From contig NZ_CAKVKB010000137.1 in assembly GCF_934754915.1 (NCBI RefSeq), positions 1 to 8,700 of the forward strand: DNA of 8,700 bases. Direction: 5' to 3'. This stretch comes from an uncultured Clostridium sp. GTDB lineage: Bacteria > Bacillota > Clostridia > Clostridiales > Clostridiaceae. Shown here piece by piece: positions 1 through 5,906 of the stretch (positions are counted from its first letter, which is position 1; each line of letters starts with the position of its first letter). The notes below the pieces were generated by a model. That model was not told the origin of the DNA. It ran no database searches and worked only from the letters and a program-made list of their open reading frames with translations. The position numbers and the translations under genes were made by a program.

Positions 1-5
1 TTCTT

Positions 6-57
6 CTCCTTTTTCACAATTTTTTATATTATATCATGACCGAATAATTACTGTCTA
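6..57 (-). promoter_or_regulatory. Leftward sigma-A promoter and RBS for a gene beyond the left edge
   Basis: Read on the minus strand, a -35-like TAGACA (57-52) is followed after exactly 18 bases by a consensus TATAAT (33-28). About 20 bases further on is AAGGAG (11-6), a good Shine-Dalgarno that would place a start codon just outside the window. This arrangement indicates the 5' end of an unseen leftward gene. It also matters for the neighbour on the other strand, because this promoter occupies the place where the 5' part of the integrase gene should be. The gene itself is not visible, so its identity is unknown. Confidence 0.6.
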
Positions 58-126
58 ATTAATTATAACCAATCCACATATTATCTTGTTTTAAGTGCTT
101 CCTTAAATAAAGCATTAAAACTTCAG

Positions 127-855
127 ATGATTAATAATAATCCTTGTCAATATGTTGACACACCCAAAAGAAGTAAACATACTACAAATATTCTTTCAGT
201 TGATGATATATCTTTAATATACAATAGACTTGATTTGGATAAATATGAAGATTACATATTCTTTCTAGGAATGTCCTTAACTATAGAAACAGGATTAAGA
301 CGCGGTGAAATGTGTGGGTTACAATGGAGTGATATTGACTTTGATAATAAAATTTTAACTTGTAATAATGCTCTTATACGTCAAGAAAATATATATACAA
401 TATCAACTTTAAAAACTGAAAGTTCATATAGACAGCTGCCATTAAGCGATGATATATTAAAACTTTTAAAACAGCATAAAAAAATCCAACTTAAGAACAA
501 AGTTAGATATGGTGAATTCTATATTCATAAAAATAAATTTAATAATATAGACTATGATTTAATTTTTACAGATGAATCTGGCAAATATTTAATCCCCTCA
601 AGATTTTTACAAAGAATCAAACGATTATGTAAATATTGTGGCATAGAAAAAAATATTCGTTGGCATGACCTTCGCCATAGTAATGCTACACTACTATTAA
701 AACTTGGTGTATCAATGAAAGTAATTCAAGAACGTTTAGGCCACTCAATAATGCAAACAACATCTGATATCTATGCTCATGTTACTAAGGATATGAATAT
801 TGAAGCTACTAATATTCTATCTAATTCTTTATATGAAAAAACAAGGGCAAAATAA
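127..855 (+). CDS. Tyrosine recombinase/integrase, N-terminally truncated remnant
   Basis: Catalytic part of a phage/ICE-type tyrosine recombinase, which cuts and rejoins DNA at attachment sites. All catalytic residues are visible: R58 in TGLRRGE, K96 in TLKTE, H180 and R183 in HDLRH, H206 in LGH, and the nucleophile Y216 in DIYAH. At 242 residues it is far shorter than the usual 370-400. The arm-binding domain and nearly all of the core-binding domain are missing. The ATG at 127 has no Shine-Dalgarno and is probably an internal Met. The same frame is open back to position 40 (TGA at 37-39), and the residues encoded by about 67-126 (NQSTYYLVLSASLNKALKLQ) look like the end of a core-binding domain leading into the NPC motif. 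The gene therefore looks 5'-deleted, with the break at about 40-67 against a leftward promoter. It ends about 45 bases from the 3' end of rnpB and converges on it, which suggests rnpB as the old target. It could still be expressed but is unlikely to recombine DNA normally. Confidence 0.85.
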   Translation: MINNNPCQYVDTPKRSKHTTNILSVDDISLIYNRLDLDKYEDYIFFLGMSLTIETGLRRGEMCGLQWSDIDFDNKILTCNNALIRQENIYTISTLKTESSYRQLPLSDDILKLLKQHKKIQLKNKVRYGEFYIHKNKFNNIDYDLIFTDESGKYLIPSRFLQRIKRLCKYCGIEKNIRWHDLRHSNATLLLKLGVSMKVIQERLGHSIMQTTSDIYAHVTKDMNIEATNILSNSLYEKTRAK

Positions 856-862
856 GGGCAAA
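843..862 (+). repeat. Two direct copies of AAGGGCAAA across the integrase stop codon
   Basis: AAGGGCAAA occurs at 843-851 and 854-862, an 11-base period overlapping the integrase stop codon (853-855). ACAAGGG at 841-847 also recurs inverted as CCCTTGT at 885-891. Short repeats of this sort can be recombinase binding sites at the end of an integrated element. That role is inference only. Confidence 0.35.
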
Positions 863-886
863 TGCTTTAACATAATACCTTAATCC

Positions 887-900
887 CTTGTAATTACAAG
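887..900. other. 14-bp palindrome at the rnpB 3' end, candidate attachment-core remnant
   Basis: CTTGTAATTACAAG is a perfect palindrome that overlaps or abuts the distal strand of the rnpB P1 helix and lies 31 bases beyond the integrase stop. Tyrosine recombinases bind inverted core sites, and elements often insert at the 3' end of structured RNA genes, so this is the natural place to look for an att core. No second copy of the rnpB 3' end was seen in the window, so the attachment site is not proven. The palindrome lacks a following U-run on the rnpB strand, so it is not a good terminator. Confidence 0.25.
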
Positions 901-1247
901 CTGCGAGATAAGCCATAAGCCGAGTTCTGTATTAAGCAATCATCTATCTAGGCTTGCTGTTACCAACAAGCTCAAGCGACGCACCCGGAGGCGGGACGGG
1001 CAGCCCCTGTATGCCTCTCTATTCGGTCTTGCTCCAAGTGGGGTTTACATAGCCGTAAAGTCGCCATCACGCTGGTAAGCTCTTACCTCACCTTTCCACC
1101 CTTACCTGAATAAATTCAGGCGGTATATCTCTGTTGCACTTTCCTTCAAGTCACCTTGACTGGACGTTATCCAGCACCCTGCCCTATGGAGCTCGGACTT
1201 TCCTCTCCTAGATCATGTCTAGCAGCGATTGCACGTCTCACTCGCAA
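899..1247 (-). ncRNA. rnpB: RNase P RNA, bacterial class A
   Basis: Catalytic RNA of ribonuclease P, which with protein RnpA removes the 5' leader from pre-tRNAs. The universally conserved core is present. On the minus strand GAGGAAAGTCCGAGCTCC (about 1205-1188) pairs through P4 with ACAGAACTCGGCTTAT (930-915). The central GGTGGAAAGGTGAGGTAAGAG block lies at about 1100-1080, followed by AACCCC and GGAGCAAG. The terminal P1 helix is formed by TGCGAG (1246-1241) and CTCGCA (907-902) and extends by about two pairs. The overall layout resembles the class A (ancestral) fold found in clostridia rather than the Bacillus class B. The 5' end is set by the promoter at 1281-1253. The 3' end is placed at the end of P1 and is uncertain by a few bases. 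A convergent integrase lies immediately beyond the 3' end, and no clear terminator is seen there. Confidence 0.96.
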
Positions 1248-1252
1248 CACAT

Positions 1253-1281
1253 ATATTAACATACTTTTATAAATTAATCAA
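1253..1281 (-). promoter_or_regulatory. rnpB promoter
   Basis: On the minus strand TTGATT (1281-1276), a 17-base spacer and TAATAT (1258-1253) form a sigma-A promoter. The predicted start is 6-7 bases downstream at about 1247-1246, which is where the P1 helix of rnpB begins. The promoter lies in the 50-odd bases between the stop codon of the upstream EamA transporter gene and rnpB. Confidence 0.7.
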
Positions 1282-1303
1282 TTGTTTTTATTTTCAATAA
1301 TTT

Positions 1304-2191
1304 TTATACACTTTCAGTCTGCATATTTTTCTTTTTGGAAAATACACTAAAAAATACAGCTGATAATATAATTGCTGCTCCTACAATAAAATTCACATTT
1401 ATTTTTTCTCCTAAAAATATAATTCCAAGAACAGTTGACACAATAGGCTGAAATGGATAAAACAAAGAACATGTCCCAGCTTCTAATATTGATAAACTTT
1501 TATTCCAAAACATATACGCCAATGCTGTACAGAATATTCCCATATATAACAATGCTATCACTGCAGTTATATCAAAATTTAAATATTCTGTCGTATTTAC
1601 TTCATATATTGAAACAGGCAAAGTGCATGCAGCTGCTACAAACATACAATACATTGTAACTATTGATGATTCATATTTTTCTGTCATTTTCTTTGTGACT
1701 ATAGATATAATCGACCACAAGATAACTGATATTATAGAAAATATTATTCCTATATTCTGCCCACTATTTTTAACATCACCTATTATTATTCCTGCACCTG
1801 TCACAGCCATAATAACACATATAACTTTTTTTGAAGTCAGTTTTTCTTTTAAAAACAAACTTGCAAAAATCATTATCATAATAGGATTCATAGAATTAAC
1901 TAATGATGCAATTGATGCATTTGAAAATTTTATTCCTATAAGTTGTGCTGAAACAGATATAAAATATCCTATAGCTCCTATTACAAATATATATTTGTAA
2001 TCGCAGCTGTGAATCTTTTTATTTTTATGTATATTTAAAATAAATAAAGAAGCTCCCGCAATGAAGTATCTTATAAATATAATTGTAATAACAGGAACTT
2101 TGCCTAATACAAATTTACTTACAACATAAAGACTTCCCCATGCAAAAAATGTTACTAATAAATATAAAAACGCTTTATTTCTCTCATTCAT
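1304..2191 (-). CDS. EamA/DMT-family transporter, 10-TM permease
   Basis: Inner-membrane carrier of the drug/metabolite transporter superfamily (EamA type, 295 aa, normal length). Such proteins usually export metabolites, amino acids or toxic compounds, and the substrate here cannot be read. The protein is an internal duplication of two EamA units of about five helices each, roughly residues 8-137 and 147-285. Each ends with the family pattern of a proline-containing helix followed by a short acidic/basic loop: SMNPIMIMIFASLFLKEKL at 100-118, and a stretch from LFYPFQP (243-249) to FLGEKI (259-264). The C-terminus is lysine-rich and cytoplasmic. The ATG at 2191 lacks a strong Shine-Dalgarno. 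A good AGGAAAGG lies about 45 bases upstream, but no in-frame start codon follows it, so this ATG is kept. The gene is divergent from an AraC-family regulator, the likely controller. rnpB follows downstream with its own promoter. Confidence 0.92.
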   Translation of the reverse strand: MNERNKAFLYLLVTFFAWGSLYVVSKFVLGKVPVITIIFIRYFIAGASLFILNIHKNKKIHSCDYKYIFVIGAIGYFISVSAQLIGIKFSNASIASLVNSMNPIMIMIFASLFLKEKLTSKKVICVIMAVTGAGIIIGDVKNSGQNIGIIFSIISVILWSIISIVTKKMTEKYESSIVTMYCMFVAAACTLPVSIYEVNTTEYLNFDITAVIALLYMGIFCTALAYMFWNKSLSILEAGTCSLFYPFQPIVSTVLGIIFLGEKINVNFIVGAAIILSAVFFSVFSKKKNMQTESV

Positions 2192-2267
2192 TTTTTCATA
2201 GTTGTTGCATAAAAATTCAATACAACAGCTATATGGCCACCTTTCCTCATATATTATATATTTTGTA

Positions 2268-2303
2268 AATTCAATATTGAATTAATTCTTCATTTATTAT
2301 AAT
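2268..2303. promoter_or_regulatory. Divergent promoter region with 16-bp palindrome (candidate operator)
   Basis: The 188-base gap between the EamA gene and the AraC-type gene holds a perfect palindrome, AATTCAATATTGAATT, at 2268-2283. Rightward, TTGAAT (2277-2282) and TATAAT (2298-2303) with a short 15-base spacer could drive the regulator. Leftward, a TATAAT at 2258-2253 has its -35 region over the same palindrome. Two more half-sites, ATTCAATA at 2215-2222 and TATTGAAT at 2331-2338, lie further out. Placement over both -35 regions suggests regulator binding, but short palindromes arise easily in A+T-rich DNA and AraC proteins more often bind direct repeats. Confidence 0.45.
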
Positions 2304-2379
2304 ATAGAAAAAAAGCATATTCTTTGCATTTATTGAATATTTTATTGCTTTTTTTGACTTTTATTAAGGGAGAAATATT

Positions 2380-3219
2380 ATGTTAGATCGTTTCTATTCC
2401 AATATAAAAAATCATATTCACCTTATGCATATTCCTGTTAAATATCGTCATACAGAATTTCATCTTCATGATTTTTTTGAAATATATATTTTCTTAAATG
2501 GCAATGCTAAATACTTTATAGAAAAAACTATTTATCCACTTTCATTTGGAGATATTCTTATAACAAATAATACAGAAATCCATAAATCAGTTGTAATTCC
2601 AGGAAAAATTTACGATATTATTTCAATCCAAATTAATCCTGAACTTATAAAAGAATTAAATTCAAAAAATTATAATCTCCTCAACTGTTTTATAAACAGA
2701 CCAAACGGAAAAAATAATAAAATATTACTTCCTAAAAAAGACATTGATAACTTTTTACTTCTATTAAACAATATAGAATCTGTCTATAATTCCACTTCAG
2801 CTGGAAATGAAATCTTATTAGTTTCTTTAATAATGCAACTTCTCATCATATTAAATAAAAATTTTAAAGGCTCTAATACAAATTATGAAAATATATTAAT
2901 TCCATACAACCTTATTCCTATTTTAGAATATATAGATTTTTACCTTTATGATGATCTTTCTCTTGACACACTTGAAAAAAAATTCAACATAAATAAATAT
3001 TATTTAAGCAGATTATTTAAAACTACATTTAACAGCACTATACATGAATATATTATTTTTAAAAGACTATCCATAGCAAAAAGACTCTTAAAAAATGGAA
3101 AAAACGTAACCGAAGCCTGCCATTTAAGCGGTTTTAATGATTATTCCCATTTTATAAGAATCTTTAAAAATCATTTTGGAATATCTCCAGGACAATTTAA
3201 AAAATATAACAAAAATTAA
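2380..3219 (+). CDS. AraC-family transcriptional regulator with cupin sensor domain
   Basis: DNA-binding regulator, 279 aa, a typical length for the family. The N-terminal half (about 1-110) is a cupin-like sensing domain with the usual H28-x-H30-x3-E34 start and the FGDILITNNTEIH segment (57-68). The C-terminal 100 residues carry two helix-turn-helix units: about 194-216 (LDTLEKKFNINKYYLSRLFK) and about 241-264. The family signature spans 251-275, from GFNDYSHF through GISPGQF. The ATG at 2380 is preceded by AAGGGAGA (2366-2373), a clear ribosome binding site. It is divergent from the EamA transporter and convergent with the MATE gene, with only 26 bases between the stop codons and no clear terminator there. 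It most likely controls the divergent transporter and possibly itself. The inducer is unknown. Confidence 0.93.
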   Translation: MLDRFYSNIKNHIHLMHIPVKYRHTEFHLHDFFEIYIFLNGNAKYFIEKTIYPLSFGDILITNNTEIHKSVVIPGKIYDIISIQINPELIKELNSKNYNLLNCFINRPNGKNNKILLPKKDIDNFLLLLNNIESVYNSTSAGNEILLVSLIMQLLIILNKNFKGSNTNYENILIPYNLIPILEYIDFYLYDDLSLDTLEKKFNINKYYLSRLFKTTFNSTIHEYIIFKRLSIAKRLLKNGKNVTEACHLSGFNDYSHFIRIFKNHFGISPGQFKKYNKN

Positions 3220-3245
3220 ATATTTAAAACTAATATATGTTATAT

Positions 3246-4565
3246 CTATTTATCAATTCTAAAATAAATGATACAAGACAGAATTGCAACTATAATTTCA
3301 GTAATCCAAAATCCATGCCATACACCATTTACACCACATATTCTGCTTAGAAAAAAAGCTATTGGAATAATTATAACTATATATCTTAAAAGGGAAATCA
3401 TTAAAGATTCTACTCCTTTTCCAAAAGACTCCAAAGCACCACATGATGTTACGGAAATTGCTGATATTACAAAGCCTACAGATATAATTTTCATTGCAGA
3501 TACACCTGCATTAAGTGTTTCAATATTATCCGTAAACATACCTACAAGCTGATTAGGAATCATAAAACACAAAATCATTCCAATAAACATCATACCTGCA
3601 ATAAGTATTAATGAAATCTTATATATTTCTTTTACTCTATCATGTTCTTTTGCACCATAATTATAACTCATAATAGGACGCATCCCTTGTATAATTCCAT
3701 TTGCTGGCATATATATAAATGTTTGAAGTTTATAATAAATCCCCAGAACAACAACATACATTGGAGAAAAATTTGTTAATATTCGATTAAGTGCAGAAAT
3801 AAGAAATGATGGAAGCGCCATGTTAAGTATTGCTGGAATCCCAACTGTATATAACTTTAAGTCTATTTTTTCTTTTATGTATTTAAATGATATATTTATA
3901 TTCAAAGGTATTCTAAAATAAATAATAAGATAAATAATCATAGAAACTGTCTGCCCTATTCCTGTAGCATATGCAGCACCTTTTATTCCCATTGCTGGTA
4001 TTGGACCTAACCCAAATATCATTATTGGATCTAAAATTATGTTTACTATACATCCAGAAATCATACTTATCATTGAAACCATTATTTTTCCAACTGCCTG
4101 AAATATTTTTTCAAATGTTATTCCAATCATATTAATAATAGTAAAACATAAAATAATATTTGAATAGTCTACTCCTAAATTTACAATTGTTTTATCACTT
4201 GTAAACATTGTTAAAAAATAAGGCATTGCAAGTATTCCACATATATTAATAACAATTCCATGAACTATGCTTAATATAACTCCTTGACTTGCAGTTATAT
4301 CCGCTTTCTTTTTATTTTCTCCTCCAAGATATAATCCTATCATTGCATTAATTCCAACACCAAATCCCACTGCTACTGATGTAATGAAATTTTGTACAGG
4401 ATAAACAATAGAAATTGCTGCCATTGCATTTTCATTAATTCTTGCAACAAAAATACTATCAATTATATTGTAAAGCGAACTTACCATCATTGACAGCATC
4501 ATGGGCAATGAAAATGATAGAATTAATTTTAAAACAGGCTTTTCTTTCATATAAGTCTGATTCAT
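3246..4565 (-). CDS. MATE-family multidrug/toxin efflux transporter
   Basis: Membrane antiporter of the MATE family, which uses a Na+ or H+ gradient to export cationic or toxic organic compounds. Length 439 aa and about 12 hydrophobic helices match the family. The protein has two MatE halves, roughly residues 16-176 and 235-395. The first helix contains SLPMMLS with P21 and the acidic D36 in YNIIDSIFV, a position resembling the functional TM1 aspartate of DinF-type members. The ATG at 4565 is preceded by AAAGGAAG (4583-4576) with a 10-base spacer. It has its own promoter (4717-4689) and a leader of about 115 nt with a terminator-like hairpin, so expression is probably controlled by attenuation or a riboswitch-like leader. 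It converges with the AraC-type gene. Sub-family and substrate are not assignable from sequence alone. Confidence 0.94.
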   Translation of the reverse strand: MNQTYMKEKPVLKLILSFSLPMMLSMMVSSLYNIIDSIFVARINENAMAAISIVYPVQNFITSVAVGFGVGINAMIGLYLGGENKKKADITASQGVILSIVHGIVINICGILAMPYFLTMFTSDKTIVNLGVDYSNIILCFTIINMIGITFEKIFQAVGKIMVSMISMISGCIVNIILDPIMIFGLGPIPAMGIKGAAYATGIGQTVSMIIYLIIYFRIPLNINISFKYIKEKIDLKLYTVGIPAILNMALPSFLISALNRILTNFSPMYVVVLGIYYKLQTFIYMPANGIIQGMRPIMSYNYGAKEHDRVKEIYKISLILIAGMMFIGMILCFMIPNQLVGMFTDNIETLNAGVSAMKIISVGFVISAISVTSCGALESFGKGVESLMISLLRYIVIIIPIAFFLSRICGVNGVWHGFWITEIIVAILSCIIYFRIDK

Positions 4566-4602
4566 AAATTTTTTTCTTCCTTTCTAGTCTTTATCTTTAC
4601 GC

Positions 4603-4662
4603 AAAATAAAAGACTATAAATCCACTGTTTGTTACTCAGAAACAGTAAAAATTATAGTCTTT
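4603..4662 (-). terminator. Terminator-like hairpin in the MATE leader (candidate attenuator)
   Basis: On the minus strand AAAGACTATAA (4662-4652) pairs perfectly over 11 bp with TTATAGTCTTT (4619-4609). Inside it a second 7-bp stem, ACTGTTT/AAACAGT (4646-4640 with 4630-4624), closes a 9-base loop. The 3' arm runs directly into TATTTT (4608-4603), a U-rich tail as in intrinsic terminators. The hairpin lies downstream of a promoter at 4717-4689 and upstream of the MATE start, so it would interrupt the MATE transcript itself. It could also end read-through transcripts from the small gene upstream. Confidence 0.7.
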
Positions 4663-4688
4663 CATTAAGACGAACAATATTTTTTTAT

Positions 4689-4717
4689 ATAATATCATAT
4701 ATTATTTTCAACGTCAA
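4689..4717 (-). promoter_or_regulatory. Promoter of the MATE transporter leader
   Basis: TTGACG (4717-4712), a 17-base spacer and TATTAT (4694-4689) make a near-consensus sigma-A promoter on the minus strand. The -35 box overlaps the TGA stop of the small membrane-protein gene. The expected start is near 4682, giving a leader of about 115 nt before the MATE ATG. Confidence 0.65.
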
Positions 4718-5043
4718 ATTAGTATAAATATTATTCCTAAAAGTATTATTATTAAAATTCCATAAAGACTAACTCCACAGAAAAATAACACTAATAGTAT
4801 AATCCATACAACACACATTTTAGGACATAATAATATATAAAACCAAGGCGATCTTCCAGGTTTAAAAAAAGGTAACCACCCAAAATTTACAGGCCTTCTT
4901 CTTCCACCATAATTACAATTATTATTGCAGCATTCATTATCGCTACTATTGAAATTATCAAACAGACCTCTTAAATGTTTTTTCTTGTGTTTATACATCT
5001 TTTTTATATCCCTTTTTATGTAATCAAAAGAGCTCTTCCCCAT
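4714..5043 (-). CDS. Small basic, Cys-containing membrane protein of unknown function
   Basis: I do not recognise this family. The ORF can be opened at ATG 5055 (113 aa), but GGAG at 5053-5050 lies 6 bases before the second in-frame ATG at 5043, so a 109-aa product is preferred. Residues 1-30 are strongly basic (KKMYKHKKKHLRG at 14-26). A polar stretch at 31-50 carries C38, C39 and C43 among Asn residues and then GGRRR. After a Trp/Pro/Phe-rich segment, residues about 66-109 form two closely spaced hydrophobic helices that run to the very C-terminus, with further cysteines at 73, 77 and 89. There is no signal peptide. It looks like a small inner-membrane protein with a positively charged cytoplasmic head. 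It lies 59 bases downstream of the Nif3-like gene on the same strand and may be co-transcribed with it. Confidence 0.75.
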   Translation of the reverse strand: MGKSSFDYIKRDIKKMYKHKKKHLRGLFDNFNSSDNECCNNNCNYGGRRRPVNFGWLPFFKPGRSPWFYILLCPKMCVVWIILLVLFFCGVSLYGILIIILLGIIFILI

Positions 5044-5053
5044 AATATACTCC

Positions 5054-5080
5054 ATAATATTGCTTCATTTCAATATTATA
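5054..5080 (-). promoter_or_regulatory. Inverted repeat and -10-like box ahead of the small membrane-protein gene
   Basis: ATAATATTG and CAATATTAT (5079-5071 and 5062-5054 on the minus strand) form a 9-bp inverted repeat with an 8-base loop. Its 3' arm runs into the GGAG ribosome binding site (5053-5050). A consensus TATAAT (5080-5075) overlaps the 5' arm, but no good -35 box lies 16-18 bases upstream. It could be a weak promoter or a leader hairpin near the RBS. The all-A/T arm makes chance a real possibility. Confidence 0.35.
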
Positions 5081-5102
5081 TGAAAAACTCTTTTAATTCA
5101 TG

Positions 5103-5894
5103 CTATACAAATTCATATGGATCTTTAGATGTTTTAGCATTTATAAATTTTATTTCTTTAAATTCATCCTTCAAAAACTCAAGAGTTTTTAAAAACACCA
5201 AAAATTCAGTTCCAAAATGTCCTGCATCTATTATGTTTATTCCCATTTCTTTATAATCACTTACAAAGTGATATGTAGTATCTCCTGTAATAATGCAATC
5301 TGCACCCATTTTTTGTGCCATTTTGAAAAAATCCTGACCACTTCCATTAATAACTGCAATAGTTTTTATTTCTTCTTTTCCTCTTGCTATTCTAAGACTG
5401 CTTATATTTAAATTATTTTTTATTCTTTTAATAATATCATCCAGATTAATAGATTTTTCTAATCTTATAATCCTTCCAATTCCACAATCTTTAAATTCAT
5501 TTTTATCATGAGGTTCTATAATTTCGCTGCTTTCAAATCCAAGCATATCTACTATTGTCTTATTTATCCCTTCTTTAGCAGAATCAAGATTTGTATGACA
5601 AGCATATAAAGTTATATCATTCTTTATAAGCTTAAAAATTTTATCTCCTAAAAGTTCTCCTTTAATAATACTTTTAGGCCTTCTAAAAAGCAATGGATGA
5701 TGTGCAATTATCATATCACAATCATTATCTTCAGCTTCTTTAATTACTTCATTAGTACAGTCTAAAGTTAGCAATACCTTTTTCACTTTCTGCTCAGGAT
5801 CTCCAACCATGATACCTACATTATCATAATCTTCCTTAAGAAACACTGGTGCCATTTTTTCTATTTTTTCTGCTATATCTTTAACTTTACACAT
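5103..5894 (-). CDS. Nif3-like (DUF34/YqfO-type) dinuclear metal-centre protein
   Basis: Member of the conserved NIF3/DUF34 family of cytosolic, ring-forming proteins with a two-metal site. The biochemical role is still debated, and the family is often linked to GTP cyclohydrolase I type 2-like annotation or metal insertion. All metal-site motifs are present: AHHP with H65-H66, CHTNLD with H100 and D104, and AGHFGTE with H226 and E230, the last preceded by GDTTYH (204-209). At 263 aa it lacks the extra PII-like domain inserted in longer Bacillus YqfO proteins. The ATG at 5894 has AGGAG (5908-5904) 9 bases upstream. That RBS overlaps the TAG stop of trmK, so translational coupling is likely. 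The pairing of trmK with this gene downstream of the sigma factor gene is conserved in Firmicutes. Confidence 0.93.
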   Translation of the reverse strand: MCKVKDIAEKIEKMAPVFLKEDYDNVGIMVGDPEQKVKKVLLTLDCTNEVIKEAEDNDCDMIIAHHPLLFRRPKSIIKGELLGDKIFKLIKNDITLYACHTNLDSAKEGINKTIVDMLGFESSEIIEPHDKNEFKDCGIGRIIRLEKSINLDDIIKRIKNNLNISSLRIARGKEEIKTIAVINGSGQDFFKMAQKMGADCIITGDTTYHFVSDYKEMGINIIDAGHFGTEFLVFLKTLEFLKDEFKEIKFINAKTSKDPYEFV

Positions 5895-5906
5895 AAAAAA
5901 CTTCTC

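Noticed and set aside
887..900. Intrinsic terminator of rnpB
   Set aside because: The palindrome has almost no loop and is followed by GGGATTAAGG, not a U-run, on the rnpB strand.
1453..2000. Rightward open frames (68 and 125 codons) inside the EamA transporter gene
   Set aside because: They are the opposite-strand shadow of a clear 10-helix transporter. They have no ribosome binding sites and no recognisable protein features.
3220..3245. Bidirectional terminator between the convergent AraC-type and MATE genes
   Set aside because: The 26 bases are A/T-rich but contain no stem of useful length.
3268..3552. Rightward 94-codon frame inside the MATE gene
   Set aside because: Antisense to a well-supported MATE transporter, with no RBS and no family resemblance.
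4975..5411. Rightward frames of 93 and 64 codons over the small membrane-protein and Nif3-like genes
   Set aside because: They cross the boundary of two leftward genes with good starts, and their composition is that of a reverse-strand shadow.
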